Shown here: one piece after another, positions 47,365-56,031 of the stretch
Numbering within the stretch: position 1 is the stretch's first letter
Layout of the letters: each line of letters begins with the position of its first letter
Assembly: GCF_014202495.1 (NCBI RefSeq)
Contig: NZ_JACHHA010000001.1
Span: 471,259-535,258, forward strand
Reading direction: 5' to 3'
Length of the DNA stretch: 64,000 nucleotides
DNA from: Cerasibacillus quisquiliarum
GTDB lineage: Bacteria > Bacillota > Bacilli > Bacillales > Amphibacillaceae
Notes under the pieces: generated by a model
What the model was told of the DNA's origin: nothing
Databases searched by the model: none
The model's input: the letters and a program-made list of their open reading frames with translations, nothing else
Made by a program: the position numbers and the translations under genes

Positions 47365-47866
47365 ATGTATTACTTTCAAACGAGTGCGCCAATCGACTAG
47401 ATGCAGCGGCGGCAATCGCACCGACAATATCATCTAAGAATGTATGACATTCACCAGTTGATGGATCATTTAATTGTTTTAAAATACCAGGTTTCTGTTT
47501 GTCTATATATCCATAATTTGTAAATCCGATTGAACCATAAACATTAACAATTGAAAAGGCGATTATTTCATCCACTCCGTATAAACCTTCATCCGTGCGT
47601 ATAATATTTTGTAGTGGTTGTTCTAATTTATTTTGTTCAGCTAATTTATCAAGTTGAATACCTGTCAAGATGGCATTTTGTACCTCACGTTTACTTAGTA
47701 CGCGGTCGACATTTTCTAAACATATCTCCATCGTTAAATTATCATGATATGTCGACTGAAGATAATAGACGAGTTCAGCAATATGTTCAATTGTTACACC
47801 ACGTTCTCTTAATAATTGTCTTGCTTTAATTTCAAGATCGCTTTGAATATGTTCTTTTTCATCCAT
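47363..47866 (-). CDS. Phosphatidylglycerophosphatase A-family protein (YutG-like)
   Basis: PgpA-like protein of 167 aa. The C-terminal half contains the family core: RTDEGLYGVDEIIAFSIVNV, YGSIGFTNYGYIDKQKPG, and HTFLDDIVGAIAAAASSRLA with the acidic pair. No membrane helix is apparent, as in the YutG branch. ATG at 47866 has GAGGTGG just before it. Role in phospholipid synthesis is suggested by family only. Confidence 0.82.
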   Translation of the reverse strand: MDEKEHIQSDLEIKARQLLRERGVTIEHIAELVYYLQSTYHDNLTMEICLENVDRVLSKREVQNAILTGIQLDKLAEQNKLEQPLQNIIRTDEGLYGVDEIIAFSIVNVYGSIGFTNYGYIDKQKPGILKQLNDPSTGECHTFLDDIVGAIAAAASSRLAHSFESNT

Positions 47867-48022
47867 TTTATCCACCTCAATTGAAGAATTGATTAGTAAT
47901 CCAAAGATAACATATTAAGTTAACCAATGAAAGATATGTTGTTATAGAAGTATAATTACTGAAAATTAAAACACTCATATGATATATTAAAATAGACGAT
48001 ATAAGATAAAGGAGAGAAATAC

Positions 48023-48994
48023 ATGTCAACACCTACTATTTACATTACTAGAAAACTACCCGAATCATTATTAGCACCATATAGAGAACGTTTTCAAATT
48101 CGTACATGGAAACATGAAGAAACGCCCGTTCCAAATGATATTTTATTTAAAGAGGCAAAAGAGGCAGATGGTTTGCTATGTATGTTATCAGATAAGATAG
48201 ATGCGGAATTTTTAAAGGCCAATCCACGGCTAAAAATTGTTGCTAACCTTGCCGTTGGTTTTGATAATATCGATATTCAAGCGGCAGAAAGTTTAGGAAA
48301 AACAGTAACAAACACACCTGATATTTTAACAGAAACAACAGCTGATTTAGCCTTCGCATTATTAATGGCGACTGGTAGACGTTTAATCGAAGCACATCAT
48401 GTCATTCGAAAAAACAAATGGCGTGATTGGTCGCCGTTTTTCTTGGCAGGGACTGATATTTATAAGAAAACGATTGGAATCGTAGGTATGGGACGAATTG
48501 GTGGTGCAGTAGCAAGAAGAGCAAAAGGATTTGACATGCCAATTTTATATCATAACCGATCACGTAATGAGAAATTAGAAGCGGAATTAGGCGCTAAATA
48601 CGTTGACTTTGATACTTTACTTAAGAAATCAGATTATGTCGTTTCTCTCGTTCCATTAACTGAAGATACGACCGAATTATTTGATGCAGAAGCTTTCCAA
48701 AAGATGAAGCAGGAAGCAATTTTTATCAATGTTTCCAGAGGTGCTGTCGTAAATGAACAAGATTTAATTGAAGCATTAACAACAGGTGAAATTCGAGCTG
48801 CTGGGTTAGATGTTTTTGAGTCAGAGCCAATTACAGCAGATCATCCCCTATTTACTTTGGAAAATGTCGTCTGTCTTCCGCATATCGGTTCAGCTAGCTA
48901 TGAAACACGATCACAAATGATCCAATTATGCATGGATAACTTTGAAGGTTATTTTTATGGAGATGGTGCGCTGACACCAGTTACGAAGAAATGA
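48023..48994 (+). CDS. D-isomer 2-hydroxyacid dehydrogenase (glyoxylate/hydroxypyruvate reductase type)
   Basis: NAD(P)-dependent D-2-hydroxyacid dehydrogenase, 323 aa. Rossmann motif GMGRIGGAVARR near residues 155-166; catalytic Arg in NVSRGAVV, Glu in VFESEP and His in LPHIGSA. The sequence is most like glyoxylate/hydroxypyruvate (D-glycerate) reductases. AAGGAGAG precedes the ATG. Monocistronic, closed by a terminator. Confidence 0.9.
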   Translation: MSTPTIYITRKLPESLLAPYRERFQIRTWKHEETPVPNDILFKEAKEADGLLCMLSDKIDAEFLKANPRLKIVANLAVGFDNIDIQAAESLGKTVTNTPDILTETTADLAFALLMATGRRLIEAHHVIRKNKWRDWSPFFLAGTDIYKKTIGIVGMGRIGGAVARRAKGFDMPILYHNRSRNEKLEAELGAKYVDFDTLLKKSDYVVSLVPLTEDTTELFDAEAFQKMKQEAIFINVSRGAVVNEQDLIEALTTGEIRAAGLDVFESEPITADHPLFTLENVVCLPHIGSASYETRSQMIQLCMDNFEGYFYGDGALTPVTKK

Positions 48995-49002
48995 GTAATA
49001 GA

Positions 49003-49042
49003 AGTGCCAATAAGTCTTGTTAGGCTTTTGGCACATTATTTT
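49003..49042 (+). terminator. Terminator of the hydroxyacid dehydrogenase gene
   Basis: GTGCCAA pairs with TTGGCAC over a 17-base loop, followed by ATTATTTTTTA. Confidence 0.75.
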
Positions 49043-49084
49043 TTATATATGAATATTCAATAAAATGAGAGCATCATAATTGGC

Positions 49085-49243
49085 TCTTGTTATACTTATT
49101 TAACATTTTACTATTCATTCATCATTTACGTTTTATTAGTGTTCTTAAGCTAGAAAAGGGCGAAAAAATTGATTTTATCGATGCTTCATGGAGAGTTTTT
49201 GTATTCGTCTTGTTAGGTGTTAACGTTACTAGAAGAACAACAT
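49085..49243 (+). other. Possible gene remnant
   Basis: Without a start or ribosome-binding site, one frame reads HHLRFISVLKLEKGEKIDFI and DASWRVFVFVLLGVNVTRRTT before TAA at about 49241. It looks like part of a membrane protein but may be chance. Confidence 0.25.
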
Positions 49244-49284
49244 AAAAACAAGCGAAGAAAACAATCTCTTCTTCGCTTGCTTAA
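49243..49284 (-). terminator. Terminator of yutI
   Basis: CAAGCGAAGAA pairs with TTCTTCGCTTG; read on the minus strand it is followed by TTTTTATG. Confidence 0.8.
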
Positions 49285-49310
49285 TTGATAAAGAGTTTTA
49301 AATTGCATCA

Positions 49311-49535
49311 TTAAAATACTTGCTCGATTTCAGTTACCCCTGGTACTTCTGCCATGAGTGCTCGTTCAATGCCAGCTTTTAATGTAATCGTTGAGCTAGG
49401 GCAATTTCCGCATGCTCCCATGAGTCGAAGTTGGACAATCCCATTTTCGTCGACATCAACGAGTTGAACGTCACCGCCATCACGCAATAAAAATGGGCGT
49501 AGTTTATTTAATACTTCTTGTACTTGTTCACGCAT
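49311..49535 (-). CDS. yutI: NifU C-terminal-domain Fe-S carrier YutI (Nfu-type)
   Basis: Single Nfu domain of 74 aa with the cluster-binding CxxC in [16 protein letters not shown]. Nfu proteins receive clusters from SufBCD and hand them to target enzymes. The domain start, [14 protein letters not shown], is well kept. It is monocistronic on the minus strand, close to yuzD and yutM. GGGGAATGC precedes the ATG. Confidence 0.95.
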   Translation of the reverse strand: MREQVQEVLNKLRPFLLRDGGDVQLVDVDENGIVQLRLMGACGNCPSSTITLKAGIERALMAEVPGVTEIEQVF

Positions 49536-49706
49536 CCTGCATTCCCCTTTCCTATGTTATATTATATGATGATTTATGAAAAAAATCTAATTCAAGAACT
49601 TTATTTAAGAATCATTCTCAGTTACTATTATTTTATCTTTTAATAACGATTTTGTAAAATAAAAGTGATCGGGAAATGATAAATATTAAAATGGGAGGGT
49701 TTATAT

Positions 49707-50036
49707 ATGTCAAAAGAGTCGATTGTTATTACAGTTTATGGTGCAAAACAAATATGTGCAAGTTGTGTTGGTGCGCCAGGTTCAAAAGATACGTATGAAT
49801 GGTTACAAGCTGCAATTGGTAGAAAATATGTTGATGATCAGATAATTTATGAATATATTGATATTGAATCACCACCAAATGTAGAAAAACATAAAAAATT
49901 TGTGCAACGTATATTAGAGGAAGATCTCTTTTATCCAATCGTCATGGTTAATGATGAAATTGTAGCAGAAGGCATTCCACGTTTAAAAACGATATATGCT
50001 GCTTTAGATAAACATGATGTAGCGTTACAAACATGA
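49707..50036 (+). CDS. yuzD: DUF1462 thioredoxin-like protein YuzD
   Basis: 109 aa, DUF1462 (YuzD) family with a thioredoxin-like fold. CASC appears in GAKQICASCVGAPGSKDT, a conserved motif of the family, and VQRILEEDLFYPIVMVNDEI matches the cis-proline region. GGGAGGG precedes the ATG. Its location beside yutI and yutM suggests a role in Fe-S or disulfide chemistry (inference). Confidence 0.88.
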   Translation: MSKESIVITVYGAKQICASCVGAPGSKDTYEWLQAAIGRKYVDDQIIYEYIDIESPPNVEKHKKFVQRILEEDLFYPIVMVNDEIVAEGIPRLKTIYAALDKHDVALQT

Positions 50037-50125
50037 ATGAAGTGTAATATTTGAAGGAGATTAAATGGATTTGTATAATGAATAATGAGTCATAATTTAT
50101 GTCGTGTTCATAAGGAGGCAGTGAA

Positions 50126-50482
50126 ATGGTTATCACACTAACTGATCAAGCGAGCCTACAGATTAAAGAAATGATGCAAGAAGAAGAAAATCCGGTTCAC
50201 TTTCGTTTCGGTATCCAAGGTGGGGGATGTAGCGGTCTTTCTTACTCTCTAGGATTTGAAGAGAATATTAATGAGGAACTAGATCATGTTGAAGAAATAA
50301 ACGGTATACCAGTCGTCATAAATAAACAAGATATCCCAATTATTGAGGGAACAACAATTGATTATAAACAAAACATGATGGGCGGCGGATTCACAATTGA
50401 TAATCCAAATGCGATTGTCTCATGTGGTTGTGGTTCCTCATTCCGGGCAAAAGATTATGAAGGCACCCCGGAAACTTGTTAA
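50126..50482 (+). CDS. yutM: HesB/IscA-type Fe-S carrier YutM
   Basis: A-type carrier of 118 aa. Three cluster-binding cysteines are visible: GGGCSGLSY and the C-terminal SCGCGSSF. A-type proteins transfer clusters or iron to apo-enzymes. AAGGAGG lies before ATG. A terminator follows. With yutI and the suf operon it completes the usual Bacillus Fe-S set. Confidence 0.93.
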   Translation: MVITLTDQASLQIKEMMQEEENPVHFRFGIQGGGCSGLSYSLGFEENINEELDHVEEINGIPVVINKQDIPIIEGTTIDYKQNMMGGGFTIDNPNAIVSCGCGSSFRAKDYEGTPETC

Positions 50483-50851
50483 ATAATATAGAAAGTAAAA
50501 TGCTTTTTATCAAGTGGATTGTGGAAAGAATAATAAGTAATTTAATTGGCTTTAGCTCAATAGGGCTAAGGCCTTTAATTTTTCTTGTATCTAAAAATCT
50601 TTCATATTTGTAGATATATATTTAACTTTCAAATATTTGGTTCTTAAATTGAACATAAAAAACCCCTTAAGGAGAACAGAAATTTAATTTTTAAAATCCG
50701 TTTACCTTAAAGGGAGCATATTGAAAAAGGAATCATTGTTTGTTACTCATGTTGCTTTCGCTTATATTAAATGGAACAATATTATTTTAAAATCATGTTG
50801 TTCGATTCAGTAAAAAAGATGTATCAATATGACGCAAGGCTTAATTTTTCC
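50483..50851. other. Intergenic region with yutM terminator
   Basis: GGCTTTAGC pairs with GGCTAAGGCC (about 50548-50573) and is followed by TTTAATTTTTC, the likely terminator of yutM. A second imperfect inverted repeat, CCCCTTAAGG with CCTTAAAGGG, spans about 50663-50717. I see no gene. Confidence 0.5.
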
Positions 50852-51838
50852 TTAAAACATACTTGTTGAATGCCTTGGCTGGATTCGTGCTTTTGGATTG
50901 ATATATTGCATGGCATTATTAACTGCTGTAGGCCCTTCACCGAATCCAGTTGCTATTAATTTTACTTTACCAGGGAAAATTGTAATATCGCCAGCAGCAT
51001 AAATACCAGGTATATTTGTTTCCATTTTAGTATTGACAACGATGCTATTGCGCTCGATTTCTAATCCCCAATCTTTAATAGGTCCTAGACTTGATACAAA
51101 TCCGTAATTACATAGCACATCGTCAACAGGAAGTTCGATTTCACGCTCGCCTCTTACTTCTTGTAAAATAATCTTTTCAATTTTGTCAGAACCGACAATA
51201 TCTTTAGCAGCAAAAGGTGTTAAAATATTTACAGATGATTGTTTTAACTGTTCAACACTGTGCTCATGTGCTCTAAACTGATCACGTCTATGAACAAGTG
51301 TTACCTTTTTAGCGATTGGTTCAAGCATAAGTGCCCAATCAACTGCTGAATCACCACCACCGAGAAGAACAATTTCTTTATCTTTGAATTGGTTCATGTT
51401 TTTAACATAGTAATGTAAGTTAACACCTTCAAACTGTTCACTATTTCCTATGTTTAGACGACGGGGTTGGAAAGCTCCATTACCAGCTGTGATAATGATT
51501 GTTTTGGAATAATGTGTTTCACCAGTGTGCGAGGTCAATTTAAATGTATTATCTTCCAATCGTTCGACCTTTTCAATTGATTGTCCTAAGACGATTGTTT
51601 GATCGAATAGTTTAAGTTGTTCTTCTAGCTGGTCAATTAAATCTTGAGCACGAATCTTAGGGAAAGCTGGAACATCATAAATATATTTCTCTGGATAAAG
51701 TGCTGTTAATTGACCACCTATATGTGGTAAACTCTCTATTATTTTAACTTTAGCTTGCCGCATGCCACCGTAAAAGGCTGTAAATAAACCGGCTGGGCCA
51801 GCTCCAATAATGGTAATATCATAAACGTTATTTGACAC
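50852..51838 (-). CDS. yumC: Ferredoxin/flavodoxin-NADP+ reductase, YumC type
   Basis: Thioredoxin-reductase-like ferredoxin-NADP+ reductase, 328 aa. FAD motif [18 protein letters not shown] near the N-terminus; NADPH motif [10 protein letters not shown] with HRR as phosphate binder; FAD-binding [14 protein letters not shown] near the C-terminus. The CxxC of thioredoxin reductases is absent, as expected. GTG at 51838 follows AGGAGG. It supplies electrons to ferredoxins or flavodoxins, including for Fe-S biogenesis. Confidence 0.95.
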   Translation of the reverse strand: MSNNVYDITIIGAGPAGLFTAFYGGMRQAKVKIIESLPHIGGQLTALYPEKYIYDVPAFPKIRAQDLIDQLEEQLKLFDQTIVLGQSIEKVERLEDNTFKLTSHTGETHYSKTIIITAGNGAFQPRRLNIGNSEQFEGVNLHYYVKNMNQFKDKEIVLLGGGDSAVDWALMLEPIAKKVTLVHRRDQFRAHEHSVEQLKQSSVNILTPFAAKDIVGSDKIEKIILQEVRGEREIELPVDDVLCNYGFVSSLGPIKDWGLEIERNSIVVNTKMETNIPGIYAAGDITIFPGKVKLIATGFGEGPTAVNNAMQYINPKARIQPRHSTSMF

Positions 51839-52086
51839 CGTATTTCCTCCTATTCGTACATATAAGCATAAAGACTTGTTTATTTTTAAGTGTGACTTTC
51901 CTTTGGGATGGAAGGAAAGAAGTAGATTTAAGAATCAAATCATTATTATCGTAACATAAATTTTAAAAAATAGGGAAATGAAGCGGCTTCATATTTAATG
52001 TTAGATGTATTATCTTTCATTTTTTGTCCTTATAGTATAAAATGAACGTTGTAAATGAGAACATAAAATTGAAGGGGAATAGAACG

Positions 52087-52398
52087 TTGATACAATTGAT
52101 AGTTGCGGTTTTATTATATTTCGTTATCTTCTTTGGAATTTCTTTTATATTAAATATGTTACTTAGACGTACATGGTTAATGAGTGTTCTTTATCCTATC
52201 ATAATGATTATGATGCTTGACGGAATACCAACGACAAGATATTTTACTGCACCATCAGAAGCATTTGCCCATACATATAATAAATTAACAAACTTATATC
52301 TTGTTGATTATGTAACATTTCTTGCTGGCTTTTTAGGAACAGTTGTTTCTGGCATTGTGATTAAGTTATTAAGAAAAAGCGGTTATCAAATGTTTTAA
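52087..52398 (+). CDS. YuiB-like membrane protein
   Basis: About 103 aa with three membrane segments, matching the YuiB family in its start (IQLIVAVLLYFVIFFGISF) and RRTWLMSVLYPIIMIM. TTG at 52087 follows GAAGGGG; the frame is open to ATG 52042, but a TATA-like -10 lies just before that ATG, so a downstream start is likelier. Position between yumC and yuiC is as in B. subtilis. Function not known. Confidence 0.75.
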   Translation: MIQLIVAVLLYFVIFFGISFILNMLLRRTWLMSVLYPIIMIMMLDGIPTTRYFTAPSEAFAHTYNKLTNLYLVDYVTFLAGFLGTVVSGIVIKLLRKSGYQMF

Positions 52399-52467
52399 TA
52401 AAAATATGGATTTTATGAATAAAAGTTGCTTATTTGGAGATGCTGACATTCTGAAAGGGTGTTGACA

Positions 52468-53139
52468 TTGAAAATAAGCAACTTTCTTAATTACATCGTG
52501 TTAAGTATTCTCTTTATTTACGCTATATTAACAACATTAAGTAGTATATCCAATGTATCAGTATCAGATATTTACTCTTATATTAGTAATGGCACAGATG
52601 TTTTTAACATGGAGGAAAGAGAGGTCTCCTTACGACCAAAAGCATTAAAAAATTTTCATTCACATACACGTTATCTTTCTAGCGATGAGATTGCTGGAGC
52701 TGAATCATTAGAAGAAGTGATGAAAATGTCACAATATCCAAAGACGACTGTAATCGCTACAGGGTATACAGCTGGATATGAATCAACAGGTAAAAATCCT
52801 GGTCACCCCGAATACGGTATCACGTTCTCTGGGGTTAAGGTCAAACGAGATTTATATTCTACAATTGCTGCTGACTTATCAATCTATCCGATCGGGACGA
52901 TTATGTATATTCCGGATTATGGATATGGAGTCGTAGCTGATAAGGGTGGGGCCATAAAAGGAAACAAAATTGATTTATATTATGAAACAGTAGAAGATGT
53001 TTATAAGCAGTGGGGAAAACGTGAAGTTGATGTATACATTATTCAAGAGGGAGACGGAACTTTGTCTGAAGCTGATTTGAAAGTATTAAATGAAAATGAG
53101 GCATTACAAGTTTTTAGAGAACAAATGATTAAAAAGTAG
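52468..53139 (+). CDS. 3D-domain cell-wall protein, YuiC-like
   Basis: Exported 223-aa protein with an N-terminal membrane segment and a C-terminal 3D (MltA-like) domain, of the stationary-phase muralytic (Sps/YuiC) type. The domain shows [20 protein letters not shown], then [15 protein letters not shown], and [16 protein letters not shown] with the three conserved aspartates. It probably cleaves or remodels peptidoglycan. TTG at 52468 has AAAGGG well placed. Confidence 0.88.
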   Translation: MKISNFLNYIVLSILFIYAILTTLSSISNVSVSDIYSYISNGTDVFNMEEREVSLRPKALKNFHSHTRYLSSDEIAGAESLEEVMKMSQYPKTTVIATGYTAGYESTGKNPGHPEYGITFSGVKVKRDLYSTIAADLSIYPIGTIMYIPDYGYGVVADKGGAIKGNKIDLYYETVEDVYKQWGKREVDVYIIQEGDGTLSEADLKVLNENEALQVFREQMIKK

Positions 53140-53232
53140 ATTGATGTATATATGCTAGAAAGAGTTCTATATAGGGGTATCTAATGGTCTTTTCTATTAT
53201 CTTGTTAACACATACGAAGAAGAATCATAGCA

Positions 53233-53336
53233 ATGATAGCCCATTGTATGCTCAACGTAGCCTCTCGCGATGAAACCACCTGTTGAGAGATCGCGTTGAA
53301 TCGTCAATGCATCTTCACTTGTTAAAAAAAGCAGGC
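53233..53336. repeat. Two degenerate copies of the 52-bp repeat
   Basis: 53285 begins GAGAGATCGCGTTGAATCGT and continues CAATGCAT, matching the unit of the array at 1-330. The preceding 52 bases (53233-53284) carry CTCAACGTA and TCTCG in the same register, exactly 22 bases before the next GAGAG, as in the array. Orientation is the same. No gene occupies 53140-53423. Confidence 0.7.
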
Positions 53337-53362
53337 TAAGATATCGTATTCTATAAGAACTA

Positions 53363-53390
53363 GCGGCGAAAGCTGACATCTTTTCGCCGC
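53363..53390. terminator. Hairpin between yuiC and deoD
   Basis: GCGGCGAAA pairs with TTTCGCCGC. No T-run follows directly; a smaller AGATTTT/AAAATCT pair lies at about 53402-53418 near the deoD end. Confidence 0.45.
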
Positions 53391-53423
53391 CACTTCATTA
53401 GAAGATTTTAAAAAAATCTCCAA

Positions 53424-54131
53424 CTATTTAATAATTGTTTCTAAGGCAATTTCCATCATGTCATGAAAAGATGTTTGTCTCTCTTCTGCTGTTGTTTCTT
53501 CCCCAGTGATGATGTGATCGGATACTGTTAAAATAGATAATGCTTGACGATTAAATTTAGCAGCTAGTGTGTAAAGAGCAGATGTTTCCATTTCTACAGC
53601 TAATACATTATATTTAGCTAATCGTTCATTTAATTCTTTCGCGTTGTCACGGTAAAAAGAGTCACTTGTAAAAACATTTCCAACTCGAACATTTAGGCCT
53701 TTTTCTTTCGTTGTATCATAAGCGTTTTTTAAAAGATCGAAATCCGCAAGTGGTGCATAATCGACACCTTTAAAGATAAGTTTATTTACTTGAGAATCCG
53801 TTGTGGCACCTTGTGCAAGAATGACATCACGTACATGGATATCTTCTTTAATTGCCCCGCATGTTCCGACACGCATTAGTTTTTTTACATCATAGCTTTG
53901 AATGAGTTCATTAACGTAAATAGAAATGGAAGGAACACCCATTCCTGTCCCTTGGACTGATACACGTTCACCTTTATACGTTCCAGTAAATCCTAGCATC
54001 CCTCTTACGTCGTTATATTGCATAATGTCTTTTAAATAAGTCTCAGCAATATATTTTGCTCGAAGTGGATCACCTGGAAGCAAAATTTTATCTGCTATGT
54101 CACCTTGTTTTGCACCGATATGTACACTCAT
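53424..54131 (-). CDS. deoD: Purine-nucleoside phosphorylase (hexameric, DeoD type)
   Basis: 235 aa, NP-I family hexameric phosphorylase. [18 protein letters not shown] carries the phosphate-binding arginine; [16 protein letters not shown] and VEMETSALY (ribose-binding Glu/Met) are intact; the base-binding Asp is in VSDHI. Splits purine nucleosides with phosphate for salvage. GGAGG precedes ATG. Monocistronic. Confidence 0.96.
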   Translation of the reverse strand: MSVHIGAKQGDIADKILLPGDPLRAKYIAETYLKDIMQYNDVRGMLGFTGTYKGERVSVQGTGMGVPSISIYVNELIQSYDVKKLMRVGTCGAIKEDIHVRDVILAQGATTDSQVNKLIFKGVDYAPLADFDLLKNAYDTTKEKGLNVRVGNVFTSDSFYRDNAKELNERLAKYNVLAVEMETSALYTLAAKFNRQALSILTVSDHIITGEETTAEERQTSFHDMMEIALETIIK

Positions 54132-54359
54132 TTGTCAACCTCCTCAATCTAATAATCTCATGTAAAACGTTATCACAATTTGTATGGAAAACAAAGTATA
54201 TACTCTAACTTTAAATAGATTATTTTTGATAAAAGATAAAAGTCACGGTTGAAGGTTAATTTCATATATCAGATAGTATATAATAAACGTATGCGATTGA
54301 ATACATATTAAAAATAATCGTGATCAAAATAAATGTTTAGGGGAAAGGAAGGTATTGGA

Positions 54360-54629
54360 ATGAAGGAAAAAACATTTCTTATTACGGCTGAAACAGGAGT
54401 CCATGCACGTCCAGCCACATTACTTGTAAACAAAGCAGGCCAGTTCGAATCTAAATTGGAAATTGTGTATAAAGATAAAAAGGTTAATCTTAAATCTATT
54501 ATGGGTGTTATGTCTTTAGGTATTCCAAAAGGTTCTGAGATCAAAGTAATTGCAAATGGTTCAGATGAGGAAGCGGCGATCAAAGGAATTGAAGAAGTGA
54601 TTAAAGAGCATTTAGGTGAAAACAGCTAG
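54360..54629 (+). CDS. ptsH: HPr-type phosphocarrier protein
   Basis: HPr-fold protein of 89 aa. H15 is present in TGVHARPAT (EI phosphorylation site) and S46 in LKSIMGVMSLG (HPr kinase site). Having both makes it HPr rather than Crh, which lacks the histidine. It can therefore serve sugar PTS phosphorylation and CcpA signalling. Unusually, ptsI is not next to it; a terminator follows immediately. ATG at 54360 is chosen over the upstream ATG at 54333 because AAGGAAGG lies before it. Confidence 0.9.
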   Translation: MKEKTFLITAETGVHARPATLLVNKAGQFESKLEIVYKDKKVNLKSIMGVMSLGIPKGSEIKVIANGSDEEAAIKGIEEVIKEHLGENS

Positions 54630-54653
54630 AGGCCTTCTCCTCTAGCTGTTTTA
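54619..54653. terminator. Bidirectional terminator (ptsH / kapB)
   Basis: AAAACAGCTAGAGG pairs perfectly with CCTCTAGCTGTTTT. It overlaps the ends of both convergent genes. Confidence 0.93.
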
Positions 54654-55046
54654 TGAGTAGTAAACGTGATAATAATTTTTCTCTAGACTTTCTATGTTTT
54701 TTAATGCTTTTTTATTATATGCGGTATCTTCTTTCATTAGTTTTTCTTTAATTGCTTGAACAGCTTGCTTTAACGATTCTCCATAATCAGGAACTTCTTC
54801 TGAAAAAGGATGGACCGCTGGCTTTTTAATATTAGCCTTTTCTCGGTAGGCGAGAGCTTTTCGTTCATGGAAAAAAACATCATCCACCTGAAAGGGATTA
54901 TGGATATCACCTTGCATTGGATGTTTGTACACAGCAAGTACTTCAATAAGATAACGATCCCCTCTATCTTCAACAATTTTTCCGATATAAGTTCCTGAGT
55001 TATAATGGGCACGGACATAGTCTCCTATTTGAAATGATGTCATCAT
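54651..55046 (-). CDS. kapB: Kinase-associated protein KapB
   Basis: 131 aa. The text FQIGDYVRAHYNSGTYIGKI, LAVYKHPMQGDIHNPFQVDD and FFHERKALAYREKANI matches KapB, which in B. subtilis supports KinB activity in the sporulation phosphorelay. Two adjacent ATG codons (55046 and 55043) follow AAAGGAGG; either may serve. It supports a sporulating host. Confidence 0.92.
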   Translation of the reverse strand: MMTSFQIGDYVRAHYNSGTYIGKIVEDRGDRYLIEVLAVYKHPMQGDIHNPFQVDDVFFHERKALAYREKANIKKPAVHPFSEEVPDYGESLKQAVQAIKEKLMKEDTAYNKKALKNIESLEKNYYHVYYS

Positions 55047-55146
55047 ATCAACCTCCTTTATCTATTGTGACAAAAACAATCATAATAATCGAGTGAAAAG
55101 CCGTTGTTGTTTTGATATAATTATTTTCGAAGGAAGTGATAGAACG

Positions 55147-55341
55147 ATGATGGAATTTCTTTATTTTCCTAACGATAAATCGGAATATATACCAGCAATC
55201 ATTACATTTGCTATATTTTTAATCGGTGCGATTGTAGCGACAATTTACTTTATAAAAAAATCACGTAAAGAAGAAAAAGAATTTGATGAACAATATATGC
55301 ATGTGACGGTTGAAAAAGAAGAACATGCTTCAAAAAAATGA
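55147..55341 (+). CDS. Small single-pass membrane protein (64 aa)
   Basis: One membrane helix (PAIITFAIFLIGAIVATIYF) near residues 14-34, then a highly charged cytoplasmic tail (KKSRKEEKEFDEQ...). GAAGGAAGTGAT precedes the ATG at 55147. The family is not recognised. It is monocistronic, ending in a terminator. Confidence 0.7.
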   Translation: MMEFLYFPNDKSEYIPAIITFAIFLIGAIVATIYFIKKSRKEEKEFDEQYMHVTVEKEEHASKK

Positions 55342-55367
55342 TTCCACCACTCTGGAATCATTTTTTG
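55333..55367 (+). terminator. Terminator after the small membrane protein
   Basis: ATGATTCCA pairs with TGGAATCAT, followed by TTTTTGTTTT. It begins within the last codons of the gene. Confidence 0.92.
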
Positions 55368-55413
55368 TTTTTAGGAAAAGCTATTAAAAATCGATGAAAA
55401 AGAGGGTCTTACG

Positions 55414-55989
55414 ATGCGTTTTATCATTATATTGTTCATTATCTTTTTCACTGCATGTTCGTCACCAATCTCCTCATTAGACGTAAATATGTATAATGCT
55501 TCTGGTGATTATGTAGGTAAAGTAACTTTATCAGAAAGTGAAGAAGGTGTTTTAATTAAATTGAAAGTTGAAGGCTTTTCACCTGGTTTTCATGGCATAC
55601 ATATTCATGAATTTCCAGAGTGTGATGGTCCGGAGTTTAAATCAGCAGGAAATCATTTAAATCCAGAAGGTAAGAAGCATGGTTTACTACACCCCGATGG
55701 CCCTCATCTTGGTGACTTACCTAATGTTGAGGCAGATGGGTCTGGCTTAATCGAAACGGAAGTGACCCTTAACGGTGCTACTTTAAAAGAAGGTAAAACA
55801 TCCTTATTAAAGGGTGGTGGAACATCGTTAATTATTACTGAAGAACAGGACGATGGTATGACCCAACCGAGTGGCTCTTCCGGTGTAAGACTTGCATGTG
55901 GAAAAATCGTTGATCCAAAAAAACAACAAAGCGAATGGCCATCTGATCCAACTGAAGAAGGGGAAAGCGAGGAAAAAGAAGATGAATAA
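55414..55989 (+). CDS. Cu/Zn superoxide dismutase-like lipoprotein
   Basis: 191 aa, with a lipoprotein signal ending FTACSS (C15). The SOD fold motifs are HGIHIHEF (two His of the Cu site), AGNHLNP (bridging His), KHGLLHPDGPHLGD (Zn ligands) and GSSGVRLACG (disulfide). The position of the fourth Cu ligand, normally His in the VIHAxxDD motif, reads LIITEEQDD, so this His is replaced by Thr. YojM of B. subtilis is also a SodC paralogue with missing Cu ligands. It may bind Zn only or lack dismutase activity. A very acidic tail follows the domain. Confidence 0.88.
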   Translation: MRFIIILFIIFFTACSSPISSLDVNMYNASGDYVGKVTLSESEEGVLIKLKVEGFSPGFHGIHIHEFPECDGPEFKSAGNHLNPEGKKHGLLHPDGPHLGDLPNVEADGSGLIETEVTLNGATLKEGKTSLLKGGGTSLIITEEQDDGMTQPSGSSGVRLACGKIVDPKKQQSEWPSDPTEEGESEEKEDE

Positions 55990-56028
55990 AGCGAAACAAA
56001 TCAACAAACGATTCGTTTCGCTTAAAAA
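55987..56028. terminator. Bidirectional terminator (sodC-like / patB)
   Basis: AAGCGAAAC pairs with GTTTCGCTT, followed by AAAAATAAC. It is more clearly a terminator for the minus-strand gene (T-run on that strand). Confidence 0.7.
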
Positions 56029-56031
56029 TAA

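Noticed and set aside
53197-53379. 60-codon minus-strand gene
   Set aside because: It lies across the degenerate 52-bp repeats and a hairpin and has no ribosome-binding site.
54360-54629. Crh instead of HPr
   Set aside because: His15 is present; Crh lacks it.
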